Below are positions 9,082-17,621 of a stretch of 64,000 bases of DNA, piece by piece. Positions within the stretch are counted from its first letter, which is position 1. Every line of letters begins with the position of its first letter. The notes beneath the pieces were generated by a model that did not search any database, had not been told where the DNA came from, and worked only from the letters and a program-made list of their open reading frames with translations. The stretch comes from Pseudaminobacter sp047739745 (GTDB lineage Bacteria; Pseudomonadota; Alphaproteobacteria; Rhizobiales; Rhizobiaceae): positions 310,001-374,000 of the forward strand of contig NZ_JBLLVA010000001.1 in NCBI RefSeq assembly GCF_047739745.1, given 5' to 3'. Position numbers and translations under genes: made by a program.

Positions 9082-10367
9082 TGAACGATGTTGCCGCCAA
9101 ACCGGCGGGCGGCGCCGGACCATTTTCCGTGTTTGAACGCATGGTTGCCTGGCGCTATCTGCGGTCGCGGCGCAAGGAAACCGTCATTTCGGTGATCGCC
9201 TCGATCTCGTTTGCCGGCATCATGCTGGGAGTGGCGACGCTGATCGTCGTCATGGCGGTGATGAACGGCTTCCGCGCCGAACTCCTGTCGCGCATTCTCG
9301 GCATCAACGGCCATATCGTCGCTCAGCCGATCGACACCCCTCTTGACGACTATGCCGCCGTCGCCGGCCGCATCAATGGCGTGGCCGGGGTGAAATACGC
9401 CATTCCGCTGATCGACGGACAGGTGCTGGCGCAGGGTGAGGTGGGGCCGGGCACGGGTGCGCTTGTGCGTGGGATGCGTGGCGACGATCTCGCCAAAATT
9501 TCGCTTGTTGCCAACAACATCAGGCAGGGCTCGCTGGTCGGCTTCGACACAGGCGAGGGCGTGGCGATCGGCCAGCGCATGGCCGACAATATGGGGTTGG
9601 CGCTTGGCGATCTGATCACGCTGGTCTCGCCCGAGGGCGACATCACCCCGATCGGCACCACGCCGCGCGTCAAGACCTATCCGGTGACGGCAATATTCGA
9701 AGTCGGCATGTCGGAATATGATTCCTCCATCGTCTTCATGCCGCTCGCCGAAGCACAGCTTTATTTCAACCTCGAAAATCGCGCCCAAACGATCGAGATA
9801 TTCGTTGAAAATCCGGACGCGGTCGACAGCCTGAAGCCAGCCGTGGAGGCTGCGGCGCAGCGGCCGGTTTTCCTGTCGGACTGGCGCCAGCGCAACCAGA
9901 CCTTCTTCTCCGCGCTTCAGGTCGAGCGCAATGTGATGTTCATGATCCTGACGCTGATCGTGCTCGTCGCCGCGCTCAATATCATTTCCGGCCTGATCAT
10001 GCTGGTCAAGGACAAGGGCCGCGACATCGCCATCCTGCGCACCATGGGTGCGACCCGTGGCGCGGTGATGCGTATATTCCTGATGACCGGCGCGGCCATC
10101 GGCGTGACTGGAACGCTGGCGGGCGTCATCCTCGGCATTGTCATCTGCCTCAATGTCGAGTCCATCCGGCAGTTCTTCTCCTGGATTTCGGGCACGGTGC
10201 TGTTCAATCCGGAGCTTTATTTCTTGAGCAAGCTGCCGGCGAAAATGGACCCCGGCGAGACGCTCAGCGTCGTCCTGATGGCGCTGGCGCTGTCCTTCCT
10301 GGCCACGCTCTTCCCCGCCTGGCGCGCGGCCAGGCTCGATCCGGTCGAGGCGCTGCGGTACGAATAA
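9081..10367 (+). CDS. lolC: lipoprotein-releasing ABC transporter permease (LolC/LolE type)
   Basis: This is the membrane subunit of the Lol exporter, which detaches outer-membrane lipoproteins from the inner membrane and passes them to LolA. The protein has 428 residues, with one N-terminal membrane helix (about 35-60), a large periplasmic domain, and three C-terminal helices of the FtsX/MacB type from about residue 285. Visible motifs are MVAWRYLRSRRKETVISVIASISFAGI at the N-terminus and DIAILRTMGATRGAVMRIFL before the last helices. Only one permease gene is present, so the complex is presumably a homodimer (LolF-like) with LolD. It overlaps proS upstream and lolD downstream. Confidence 0.93.
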   Translation: MNDVAAKPAGGAGPFSVFERMVAWRYLRSRRKETVISVIASISFAGIMLGVATLIVVMAVMNGFRAELLSRILGINGHIVAQPIDTPLDDYAAVAGRINGVAGVKYAIPLIDGQVLAQGEVGPGTGALVRGMRGDDLAKISLVANNIRQGSLVGFDTGEGVAIGQRMADNMGLALGDLITLVSPEGDITPIGTTPRVKTYPVTAIFEVGMSEYDSSIVFMPLAEAQLYFNLENRAQTIEIFVENPDAVDSLKPAVEAAAQRPVFLSDWRQRNQTFFSALQVERNVMFMILTLIVLVAALNIISGLIMLVKDKGRDIAILRTMGATRGAVMRIFLMTGAAIGVTGTLAGVILGIVICLNVESIRQFFSWISGTVLFNPELYFLSKLPAKMDPGETLSVVLMALALSFLATLFPAWRAARLDPVEALRYE

Positions 10368-11053
10368 TGAAGACGGGCGATACGATCATCGAGTTGAAGA
10401 GCGTCGAACGCCACTATGTGCAGGGCTCGCGCACGCTCACCATTCTCAACGGCGCTGATTTTTCGCTGCGGCGGGGTGAAATGGTGGCGCTGGTGGCGCC
10501 TTCGGGCGCTGGAAAATCAACGCTGCTTCACACGGCCGGGCTGCTCGAGCGTCCCGATGCCGGCGACGTGATCCTTTCAGGCCGGGCCTGCGGCCGGCTC
10601 TCGGACGACGAGCGCACCGCAATCAGGCGCAATGACATCGGCTTCGTCTATCAGTTCCATCACCTCCTGCCGGAATTCTCCGCGCTCGAAAACATCATGA
10701 TGCCGCAACTGGTTAAGGGGCTGCCGACCGCCGAAGCCAGCGCGCGAGCGGTACAACTCCTCGACTATATGCAGATCGGCAAACGCGCGCATCACCGCCC
10801 CTCGGAACTGTCCGGCGGCGAGCAGCAGCGCGTGGCGATCGCACGTGCTGTCGCCAATGCGCCGCTGGTGCTGCTTGCCGACGAACCGACCGGCAATCTC
10901 GATCCGGTCACCGCGTCTTATGTGTTCGATGCTCTGGCTGCTCTGGTCAGGCAGTCGGGGCTGGCGGCGCTGATCGCCACCCACAATCACGAACTTGCGG
11001 CCCGCATGGATCGACGCGTGACGCTGTCGGAAGGCAAGGTCGTTCAGATCTGA
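10367..11053 (+). CDS. lolD: lipoprotein-releasing ABC transporter ATP-binding protein
   Basis: This is the ATPase subunit of the Lol lipoprotein exporter and partner of the permease just upstream. It has 228 residues. The Walker A motif is APSGAGKSTLL, the Q-loop region is DIGFVYQFHHLLPEFSALEN, the ABC signature is LSGGEQQRVAIARA, and Walker B is VLLADEPTGNLD, followed by the H-loop ATHNHELAARMD. The ATG overlaps the lolC stop (TAATGA). In related genomes dnaE usually follows; here a spacer and lipB follow instead. Confidence 0.95.
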   Translation: MKTGDTIIELKSVERHYVQGSRTLTILNGADFSLRRGEMVALVAPSGAGKSTLLHTAGLLERPDAGDVILSGRACGRLSDDERTAIRRNDIGFVYQFHHLLPEFSALENIMMPQLVKGLPTAEASARAVQLLDYMQIGKRAHHRPSELSGGEQQRVAIARAVANAPLVLLADEPTGNLDPVTASYVFDALAALVRQSGLAALIATHNHELAARMDRRVTLSEGKVVQI

Positions 11054-11207
11054 CGAGGCGCCGTCAAAGACGCTTCATCCACGACTTAATTGACGATTAA
11101 CCTTGTGAGCCGCGCGTGAGCATTTTCTCGCCGGGTGAGCAGTGGCGGCTTGACGCACGAACAAAAATGGAACAAATTACGAACATACTGAATACAGGAG
11201 AAATCAA

Positions 11208-11294
11208 ATGACCGATTTCGTTCAGGATGTAGCCTCGTTGGTTTGCATGAGCACGTTTCTTGTCACTATGGCGATGTGGATCGGCGCGATGTGA
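11208..11294 (+). CDS. very small hydrophobic protein (28 residues), hypothetical
   Basis: A short open frame begins at an ATG placed seven bases after a strong ribosome-binding site (caggag). The product starts MTDFVQDVASLV and then forms one hydrophobic helix rich in Met, Val and Trp that ends WIGAM, so it is probably a single-pass membrane peptide. I do not recognise a function. The evidence is the well-spaced Shine-Dalgarno site in an otherwise empty spacer and the clean amphipathic-to-hydrophobic layout. It could be chance, and it lies tail-to-tail with lipB, whose stop begins 23 bases downstream. Confidence 0.5.
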   Translation: MTDFVQDVASLVCMSTFLVTMAMWIGAM

Positions 11295-11316
11295 GTTGCG
11301 CGTTGAATTTGCAGGA

Positions 11317-12060
11317 TCAGCCTGCCTTGCGGCGGCTTTCGGCCGGCATGGCGGCAGCGGGGCCGAAGACGGCTTCGAACGACTGTTTCAGCGCGTTGTC
11401 CAGGTCGGCCATGGTGACCGGCAGTCCAAGATCGACAAGGCTGGTCACGCCGTGATCGGAGACGCCGCAGGGCACGATGCCGCTGAAATGGGTAAGGTCG
11501 GGCTCGACATTGATTGCGATGCCATGAAAGCTCACCCAGCGTCGTAGCCGGATGCCGATTGCGGCGATCTTGTCTTCGGCAGGCGAGCCGTCGGGCATGG
11601 GCGGGCGGTCCGACCGCACGACCCAGACGCCGACCCGGTCCTCGCGGCGTTCGCCTCGAATGTTGAAGCGATCGAGGGTTGCGATGATCCATGCCTCCAG
11701 CGCGGCGACGAAGGCGCGAACATCCTCGCGGCGACGTTTCAGGTCGAGCATGACATAGGCGACCCGCTGGCCAGGCCCGTGATAGGTGTATTCGCCGCCG
11801 CGGCCGGCGTTGAACACGGGAAAGCGATCCGGGTCCACGAGATCGTCCAAACGTGCGCTGGTGCCGGCAGTATAGAGCGGAGGGTGTTCGACCAGCCAGA
11901 CCATCTCCGCGGCCGAGCCATCGCGGATCGCGGCAACGCGTGCTTCCATGAAGGCAAGCGCATGCTCATAGGCAGTCAAACCCGGCTCGATTCGCCATTC
12001 CACCGAGGGCGACCCGGGAACTGGCAGGAATGATGTCTCTATCTGGCTGCGCTGCGTCAT
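11317..12060 (-). CDS. lipB: lipoyl(octanoyl) transferase
   Basis: LipB transfers octanoate from octanoyl-ACP to the lipoyl domains of 2-oxoacid dehydrogenases and the glycine cleavage H protein, the first step of lipoate assembly. The 247-residue protein shows the family blocks RGGEYTYHGPGQRVAYVMLDL, the lysine motif DKIAAIGIRLRRWVSFHGIAINV and the catalytic cysteine in GIVPCGVSDHGVTSL. The ATG at 12060 was chosen because it gives a typical length; the open frame runs on upstream without conserved sequence. It stands alone, convergent with the lolD side. Confidence 0.94.
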   Translation of the reverse strand: MTQRSQIETSFLPVPGSPSVEWRIEPGLTAYEHALAFMEARVAAIRDGSAAEMVWLVEHPPLYTAGTSARLDDLVDPDRFPVFNAGRGGEYTYHGPGQRVAYVMLDLKRRREDVRAFVAALEAWIIATLDRFNIRGERREDRVGVWVVRSDRPPMPDGSPAEDKIAAIGIRLRRWVSFHGIAINVEPDLTHFSGIVPCGVSDHGVTSLVDLGLPVTMADLDNALKQSFEAVFGPAAAMPAESRRKAG

Positions 12061-12425
12061 GGCTGGGTTGTCGTTCCTTGCTCTGGTGCATTCGCGTGTT
12101 CGTCGGAAACACCGAACGAGCCCGAATGCGATGCCGGGGCGCTGGGTCGCAGGCCAGCGTCCTCGGGTAGCCAACATATGGCCGCGAGCGCGGGAAAGGT
12201 CCAGTTTCTTATGCCGTTCCCGCGGATTCGAGCCAGAGCCGATCGGCGTTGATGCTCTCCGAAAACAGGGCGAGAGCGGCTTGGCTCGGGTGGTCTCCCA
12301 AGCGATGATCCACGGCTTCATTTGGTCTTCACGCAACCGCCGAATATTCCGCTGGATGCCCTTGTTTCGCAGGAAGCGATTTGCTAAATGCCGCTGGCCG
12401 GTTCCGACCGGTCTTTTCGTGACGT
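12061..12425. other. 365-base spacer upstream of lipB and tRNA-Leu
   Basis: No gene is supported in this stretch. The open frames on either strand have no recognisable domain and no convincing ribosome-binding site. It should contain the divergent promoters of lipB and of the tRNA gene, but no promoter elements could be assigned with confidence. Confidence 0.5.
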
Positions 12426-12510
12426 GCGGTCGTGGCGGAATTGGTAGACGCGCAGCGTTGAGGTCGCTGTGGGGCAACCCGTGGAAGTTCGAGTCTTCTC
12501 GACCGCACCA
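12426..12510 (+). tRNA. tRNA-Leu, anticodon GAG
   Basis: The 85-base gene folds as a class II tRNA. The acceptor stem pairs GCGGTCG with CGACCGC, followed by the discriminator A and an encoded CCA. The anticodon stem pairs CAGCG with CGCTG around the loop TTGAGGT, which places GAG at positions 34-36. A long variable arm (around GGGGCAACCC) and a T-arm with the TTCGAGT loop follow. It reads CUC and CUU leucine codons. No tRNA neighbour is present. Confidence 0.96.
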
Positions 12511-13015
12511 ACGAACTTTTCAATCACTGAATAAATTTTCTTTGTCTGAGTTCGCGATGGCTCGCATGAGCCATCGGTGCGGCATTCGGAATGGCTTCTT
12601 CGCCACATGTCGAGACGAAGATGTGCAACGCCTCGCTGCAAGGCTGTGAATCGACATCTGTTCATGCCAGATATCGGATGCTTTTTGAGCTTATGTGCTG
12701 GGCTTAGCCCGCCCTCAAGCTTAAGAAATCGGTTCGACGCGTGGTTTTGACGGGAAAGTCTGCAACTCTGCTGCACCGACCCTCGGTTTGGAATCACGTT
12801 CTGGAGCATGACCGGCCCGGCCTGGCGCAAACGCGTTCAAGTGGAATCACTTGAACAAAGCGATTTGCGCGGACTTAAAGTGCTGGAGCGTCCTTTGTGC
12901 GTCCCGGACGCACGGCGCTCTAGCCGGAGCCAATGCTCTTGAGTTGTTTTGATGCATGGTCTTGCTGAAGGTCTGCAATTTGCTGCGTTGACCTTCGGTT
13001 CGGGACGATGCTCCA
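12511..13015. other. 505-base spacer rich in palindromic repeats, before mgtE
   Basis: No coding gene is supported. The right half is built from inverted repeats described in the next entry. The left half (12511-12750) shows no clear structure beyond what is needed to end the tRNA transcript. The open frames that cross the spacer on both strands are fragments through the repeats. Confidence 0.55.
12825..13014. repeat. cluster of REP-like intergenic palindromes
   Basis: Three inverted repeats follow one another. The first (12825-12870) pairs GCGCAAA with TTTGCGC and, inside, GTTCAAGTG with CACTTGAAC. The second pairs GTGCGTCC (12897-12904) with GGACGCAC (12906-12913), flanked by GAGCG/CGCTC. 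The third is an imperfect palindrome from GCATGGTC (12954) to GACGATGC (13011) with inner arms GAAGGTC/GACCTTC. Its right end, CGATGCTCCAGT, is identical to the right end of the palindrome at 44531-44582, so both belong to one dispersed family. Confidence 0.65.
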
Positions 13016-14446
13016 GTGCAAGAGGCGAATTTGGAAGGCCAGGACAAACATTCGCCGGGCTCCGGGGCTCCCCAACCCGCCGCTGACATCTACGATGCGG
13101 ATGGCGTCATCCGCGCGTCGTTCCTTGCTCAGGTCGGAGCGGCGATCGCCGATCGCGATACGCTGACGCTGAAGCAGGAGGTCGGTAGTCTCCATCAGTC
13201 GGAACTTGGCGATCTCCTCGAAGTTCTGTTGCCTGAACAGCGGCGCGCGCTCGTCGATCTGATGGGCAGCGATTTCGATTTCTCGGCGCTGACCGAGGTC
13301 GACGAGGCGATTCGTCTCGACATCGTCGACAACCTGCCCAACGCGCAGATCGCGCAAGCGGTGCAGGAACTCGATTCCGACGACGCCGTCTACATTCTCG
13401 AGGATCTCGACCAGGAAGATCAGGACGAGATTCTTGCGCAGCTGCCGTTCACGGAACGAATCAGGCTGCGCCGCTCGCTGGACTATCCGGAAGAAACCGC
13501 AGGCCGGCGCATGCAGACCGAGTTCGTCGCGGTACCGCCGTTCTGGACCATCGGCCAGACCATCGACTACATGCGCGACGACAAGAATCTTCCCGACCGG
13601 TTCAGCCAGATTTTCGTCATCGATCCGACCTTCAAGCTTCTCGGCGCCGTCGATCTCGATCGCGTGCTGCGCTCCAAGCGCACGGTCAAGGTCGAAGATG
13701 TCATGCATGAGACCCGCCACGCCATCCCCGCCAGCATGGACCAGGAGGAGGCGGCTTACGAGTTCGAACAATATGACCTGTTGTCGGCGGCCGTGGTCGA
13801 CGAGAACGAGCGATTGGTGGGCGTGCTCACCATCGACGATGTCGTCGACGTGATCCAGCAGGAGGCGGAGGAGGACCTTCTGCGCATGGGCGGCGTCGGC
13901 GACGAGGAACTCTCCGACAGCGTGCTTTCAGCCTCGCGCTCGCGCGTGCCGTGGCTGCTGGTCAATCTGGTAACCGCGTTCATCGCGGCGTCTGTCATCG
14001 GCTTGTTCGAGGGAACGATCGAGAAGATCGTGGCTTTGGCGGTGCTGATGCCGATCGTGGCAGGCATGGGCGGCAATGCGGCCTCGCAAACCATGACGGT
14101 GACCGTGCGGGCGTTGGCGACGCGCGACCTGGACATTTATAATGCCGGCCGCATCATCCGCCGTGAAATGGGCGTTGGCCTGCTCAACGGGCTGATCTTC
14201 GCCTGCCTCATCGGCATTGTCGCCGCCGGCTGGTTTCAGGACCCCACTTTGGGCGGCATCATCGCAGCCGCCATGGTCATAAACATGTTCGTGGCTGCCC
14301 TCGGCGGCATATTGATACCGCTTCTGCTGGACAGGCTCGGGGCGGATCCGGCCGTCGCTTCGGCGGTTTTCGTAACGGCGGTGACAGATGTTGTCGGCTT
14401 CTTCGCGTTTCTGGGGCTCGCCACATGGTGGTTCGGCGCACTTTGA
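13016..14446 (+). CDS. mgtE: magnesium transporter MgtE
   Basis: MgtE is a Mg2+-gated channel that imports magnesium. The 476-residue protein has the normal order: an acidic N-terminal superhelical domain (about 1-140), two CBS domains (about 145-270, with VIDPTFKLLGAVDLDRVL and VVDENERLVGVLTIDDVVDVI), a connecting helix, and five membrane helices. The signature PIVAGMGGNAASQTMTVTVRALA with the pore glycine/asparagine residues is present. The start is uncertain: GTG at 13016 is the first in-frame start, lies directly beside the end of a palindromic repeat and lacks a good ribosome site. The next in-frame alternative is TTG at 13031. Confidence 0.93.
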   Translation: MQEANLEGQDKHSPGSGAPQPAADIYDADGVIRASFLAQVGAAIADRDTLTLKQEVGSLHQSELGDLLEVLLPEQRRALVDLMGSDFDFSALTEVDEAIRLDIVDNLPNAQIAQAVQELDSDDAVYILEDLDQEDQDEILAQLPFTERIRLRRSLDYPEETAGRRMQTEFVAVPPFWTIGQTIDYMRDDKNLPDRFSQIFVIDPTFKLLGAVDLDRVLRSKRTVKVEDVMHETRHAIPASMDQEEAAYEFEQYDLLSAAVVDENERLVGVLTIDDVVDVIQQEAEEDLLRMGGVGDEELSDSVLSASRSRVPWLLVNLVTAFIAASVIGLFEGTIEKIVALAVLMPIVAGMGGNAASQTMTVTVRALATRDLDIYNAGRIIRREMGVGLLNGLIFACLIGIVAAGWFQDPTLGGIIAAAMVINMFVAALGGILIPLLLDRLGADPAVASAVFVTAVTDVVGFFAFLGLATWWFGAL

Positions 14447-14468
14447 TGCTGATAGTCGCTGTCTGTAA

Positions 14469-14490
14469 TTGACTTTTACGTAAATGCCGG
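14469..14490. promoter_or_regulatory. palindromic operator candidate for the adjacent MerR regulator
   Basis: The 10-bp palindrome TTTACGTAAA (14475-14484) lies directly after a -35-like TTGACT (14469-14474). MerR proteins bind palindromes in the promoter spacer, and the LiuR subfamily is reported, as I recall, to use an ACGT-centred palindrome of this kind. It is about 140 bases upstream of the MerR-family start, so autoregulation is a reasonable inference. Confidence 0.5.
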
Positions 14491-14620
14491 CAAAATCCTG
14501 TGTTTGTCGCTGCGCGTCCGCGAGGCGAGCAAGACGACTCACTTGAACGAGCATCGAACTAACCGACCGGTTCCCGTCGGGGACCGATGCGCCATATCGG
14601 GATTTGTCCACGGAGCGAGA

Positions 14621-15007
14621 ATGCGGGAATACTATTCGATTACCGAACTGACCCGCGAGTTCGATATCTCGACGCGGACCCTGCGCTTCTATGAAGACGA
14701 GGGTCTCATCCAGCCGGTGCGGCGTGGCCGCACGCGCCTCTTCCGGCCGAGCGATCGGCATCTGGTGCGGCAAATCATGCGCGGCAAGCGACTCGGCTTC
14801 TCGATCAGCGAGATTCGCGAAATCATCCAGATGTATAAGGAACCGCCTGGTGAAGTCGGGCAGCTTAACCTGATGATCAAGCGTATCGAGGAGAAGCGCG
14901 AGGACTTGCGTCAGAAGCGCCGCGACCTGGAAGAGACGCTTGCCGAACTGGACCGTGCCGAGGAATCCTGCGTCGAGCGGCTGGTCGAGCTTGGCGTGAC
15001 TACTTAA
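14621..15007 (+). CDS. MerR family transcriptional regulator (LiuR-like)
   Basis: This is a 128-residue DNA-binding regulator. The N-terminal winged helix-turn-helix (YSITELTREFDISTRTLRFYEDEGLIQP) is that of the MerR family, and the C-terminal half is a long coiled coil (about residues 78-118) ending ETLAELDRAEESC. The arrangement and residues resemble LiuR, which controls branched-chain amino acid and fatty acid catabolism, but no liu genes are nearby, so the target genes are unknown. The ATG at 14621 follows the site ggagcgag. An ACGT palindrome lies upstream. Confidence 0.85.
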   Translation: MREYYSITELTREFDISTRTLRFYEDEGLIQPVRRGRTRLFRPSDRHLVRQIMRGKRLGFSISEIREIIQMYKEPPGEVGQLNLMIKRIEEKREDLRQKRRDLEETLAELDRAEESCVERLVELGVTT

Positions 15008-15096
15008 GGATAGCCTTCCGGAAGGCGGGACCAACTCCAATCGGCCGGCCTCACCGCCGGGTCGGTTTTCGAATTTCCGGCGTCATGACTATGCGG

Positions 15097-15573
15097 TTAC
15101 AGCCAGCGGCGCACCTTTTTGGCATAGTCGCGGTATTTCTTGCCGAAATGGGTTTCCAGATATTTCTCCTCGCCCTCGATGGCGAGCTTTTTGGTTGCGG
15201 CGCTGGCGAGGAAGGCCAGGATCAGAAACCAGATGTTGCCGGCAAGCAGGCCGATGCCGGCCATAACCAGCGTATTGGCAAGATAGATGGGATTGCGGGT
15301 GAGCCCGAAGGCGCCAGTCGTTACCAGGTGCGTGGCGGGCTGGTCAGGCCGCACCGTCGTTCCGGCGCGGCGCATGGAGCTGATGGCGGAAACGTAAAGG
15401 CCTATGGCCGCGAGAATGACGAGGCCGCCGGCGGCAAACAGAATGTCGGAGAGTGGTCGCGAAATCCAGGGCAACGGCAAGAGCAGGCCGAGCCCGACGC
15501 TGATGGCGATAGCCGTCAGATAAAGAATCGGCGGCCACGGAATTCGGCTTTGGCTCGTCTCAATGTCAGTCAC
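15097..15573 (-). CDS. isoprenylcysteine carboxyl methyltransferase family membrane protein
   Basis: This 158-residue membrane protein belongs to the ICMT/PEMT-like family of integral-membrane methyltransferases. Four predicted helices are followed by the family signature: GAFGLTRNPIYLANTLVMAG and, near the C-terminus, GEEKYLETHFGKKYRDYAKKVRRWL. In bacteria the substrate is generally unknown. The GTG start at 15573 was chosen because a strong ggaggag ribosome site stands seven bases before it and the frame upstream has no homology. The start overlaps the stop of the preceding gene (GTGA), so the two are translationally coupled. Confidence 0.85.
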   Translation of the reverse strand: MTDIETSQSRIPWPPILYLTAIAISVGLGLLLPLPWISRPLSDILFAAGGLVILAAIGLYVSAISSMRRAGTTVRPDQPATHLVTTGAFGLTRNPIYLANTLVMAGIGLLAGNIWFLILAFLASAATKKLAIEGEEKYLETHFGKKYRDYAKKVRRWL

Positions 15574-16631
15574 TGCACTCCTCCTTGCAGAGCGGGACCA
15601 GGGAGATCGCCTAAAAGCTTGTTGTCCGCTTTCTCCTCCGACTGGAAGCCGATTGCGTCGTCGGTTCGCGTCGTGCAGAGCCCCGCGCTGGTTTCGATCC
15701 TGGCGCGCAGTTCGGGCGTTTCGTCCCCCTTGAAAAGCTTGTCGAGCCCCGCGTCCTTCTCCAGTTCCTCCAGCATGCAAACACAATAGCGCGTGCAGAA
15801 CTCGGTGTCGCGGCTCTGTTCGCAGGTGGCCTCACAGGAATTGCGAAACCGCACCTCGGGCGTCGGCACATCGGCGGGAAAGACCTGGGATGCCAGCCAC
15901 ACGCTGGCAATCAGCACCGGTTGGTGGATCAGATAGACCGCGAGGCTGTGGCGCCCGGCGAAGATCAGCGGGCGCGACCAGCCGCCGAATTTCACCTCCG
16001 CCAAACGTGCGGCGAGGCCGGCGTATGAGGTGAGCTTTGCCAGCGCAATGCCGGCGAGCACTGCGGCGAACCATGGAAACAGCGGAACGTAGTCGTTCGA
16101 GCGCGGATTGCTCGACGACAGGCCGACCCACCACCAGGCGGGATGGTCGAAGAAGGCGTTTCGCAGGAAATGGGGCGCGGCAATCACCAACGCCGCGATG
16201 CCGAGGGTAAGAGCTGCCGGGAGGCGCAGGAACAGAAGCCCGAGCAGGCTCGCCAGCGCGATCTGATGCAGTATGCCGAAAAAGATGAAGCCGCCCGGCA
16301 CCGCGAGGCGGGTAACGATTGATATGGCAAGGGCCGCTCCCGCCACCATCGCGAACCGTCGACAGAAAGCTTTCCATCGAATCCCGTTGCTATGGGCGAG
16401 AAACAGGCTGACGCCGACAAGGAAGAGGAAGCTGGTGGCGATGCAACGCGCAAAGAATTTCCAACCGCCTGCGGCGGTCGTGCCTGGATCGGAATAGCCG
16501 AAAAACTCCAGGTCCCAGGCAAAGTGATAAATCGCCATGGCCAGCAACGCGGCACCGCGCGCGACATCGAGCGCTGCGATGCGGCCGATCCTGGTCTTGG
16601 GCTGATCGGATGATTGGGTTTGCGAATCCAT
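15570..16631 (-). CDS. heparan-alpha-glucosaminide N-acetyltransferase-like membrane protein (DUF1624) with Cys-rich tail
   Basis: This is a 353-residue protein. The N-terminal part (about 20-265) is the DUF1624/acyltransferase-3-like membrane domain: IAALDVARGAALLAMAIYHFAWDLEFFG carries the conserved aspartate and histidine, and the last helix reads GRHSLAVYLIHQPVLI. In related proteins this domain moves acyl groups across the membrane. After it comes a tail of about 80 residues with five cysteines in a CX3C-X8-CX3C-X-C pattern, which would lie in the periplasm or cytoplasm depending on topology. No enzymatic role is proven for bacterial members. The stop overlaps the GTG of the ICMT-like gene. 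Confidence 0.8.
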   Translation of the reverse strand: MDSQTQSSDQPKTRIGRIAALDVARGAALLAMAIYHFAWDLEFFGYSDPGTTAAGGWKFFARCIATSFLFLVGVSLFLAHSNGIRWKAFCRRFAMVAGAALAISIVTRLAVPGGFIFFGILHQIALASLLGLLFLRLPAALTLGIAALVIAAPHFLRNAFFDHPAWWWVGLSSSNPRSNDYVPLFPWFAAVLAGIALAKLTSYAGLAARLAEVKFGGWSRPLIFAGRHSLAVYLIHQPVLIASVWLASQVFPADVPTPEVRFRNSCEATCEQSRDTEFCTRYCVCMLEELEKDAGLDKLFKGDETPELRARIETSAGLCTTRTDDAIGFQSEEKADNKLLGDLPGPALQGGVQ

Positions 16632-16699
16632 ACGGGTGCGTGCTGTTGCGATTGGTCGAGCGTCGTGCAACCGTTAGCATGGATGATGAGGTCGAAAGT

Positions 16700-17548
16700 A
16701 TGAAATCGGAGCCGGCCATGCACAGCGTCGCTGCCAATGGCGCGATGATCCCCTCACTTGGCGTTGGCACATGGACGCTGAAGGGCGAGCTTTGCACCGA
16801 AATCGTATCGCACGCGCTGTCGGTCGGGTACCGCCATATCGACACGGCGAGCATTTACCGAAACGAAGCCGATGTGGGCGCGGGTCTGCGCGCGTCCGGC
16901 ATTCCCCGCGACGATGTGTTCGTGACGACCAAGGTCTGGTGGACGGACATCAGGGCGGGCGACCTCGAGCGCTCGGCCGAAACCAGCCTGAAGCGGTTGG
17001 GACTCGATCGGGTCGATCTCCTGATGATTCACTGGCCGAATCCGCAAATTCCGCTGGAAGGATCGATCAGGGCGCTGAATGCCGTCAAACGCTCAGGACT
17101 CGCCCGCCATATCGGCGTGTCCAATTTTCCGACGGCTCTGCTTGCGCAGGCGCTTTCCCTTTCGGACGCGCCGCTCGTAGCCAATCAGGTCGAATATCAC
17201 CCCTATCTCGACCAATCCAAGATTTTGAGCGCATGCCGGGGGGCCGGCATGGCCATGGTGTCCTATTGTCCGCTCTATCGCGGCGGTGGCCTGTTCGAGG
17301 AACAGGCCATTGGCTCCGCGGCCAGCCGCCACGGTAAAAGCCCGGGCCAGGTCGTGCTGCGCTGGCACATTCAGCAGCAGGGTGTGGTGGCGATCCCGCG
17401 CACGACAAAGAGGGAGCGCCTTGAGGAAAACATGGCGATATTCGACTTCGCTCTCTCGGAGAACGAAATGAGCGCCATCTCCGCTCTTTCGCGCCAAGGC
17501 AGCCGTATTTGCAACGACAGCTTTGCGCCCGAATGGGACGCCGCTTAA
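16700..17548 (+). CDS. aldo/keto reductase
   Basis: This is an NADPH-dependent aldehyde/ketone reductase of the 2,5-diketo-D-gluconate reductase (Dkg) type, about 282 residues. Visible are GVGTWTL, the catalytic aspartate/tyrosine region YRHIDTASIYRNEADVG, the lysine in VFVTTKVWW, the histidine in LLMIHWPNP, and the cofactor segments GVSNFPTALL and VAIPRTTKRERLEEN. The ATG at 16700 has a gagg site eight bases upstream and gives the family N-terminus; an in-frame ATG at 16679 is possible. Physiological substrate unknown. It ends 73 bases before the cobalamin riboswitch. Confidence 0.9.
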   Translation: MKSEPAMHSVAANGAMIPSLGVGTWTLKGELCTEIVSHALSVGYRHIDTASIYRNEADVGAGLRASGIPRDDVFVTTKVWWTDIRAGDLERSAETSLKRLGLDRVDLLMIHWPNPQIPLEGSIRALNAVKRSGLARHIGVSNFPTALLAQALSLSDAPLVANQVEYHPYLDQSKILSACRGAGMAMVSYCPLYRGGGLFEEQAIGSAASRHGKSPGQVVLRWHIQQQGVVAIPRTTKRERLEENMAIFDFALSENEMSAISALSRQGSRICNDSFAPEWDAA

Positions 17549-17621
17549 CCGGCGGATTCAGGCTCGTAGATGCCGGAATAGGGTTTGCCGACCGACGGCT
17601 TTGTCCGTATAGTTCCGGGCG

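Noticed and set aside
12059..12649. Open frame of 196 residues spanning the tRNA-Leu gene
   Set aside because: It runs straight through the tRNA, has no domain and is best explained by chance in GC-rich sequence.
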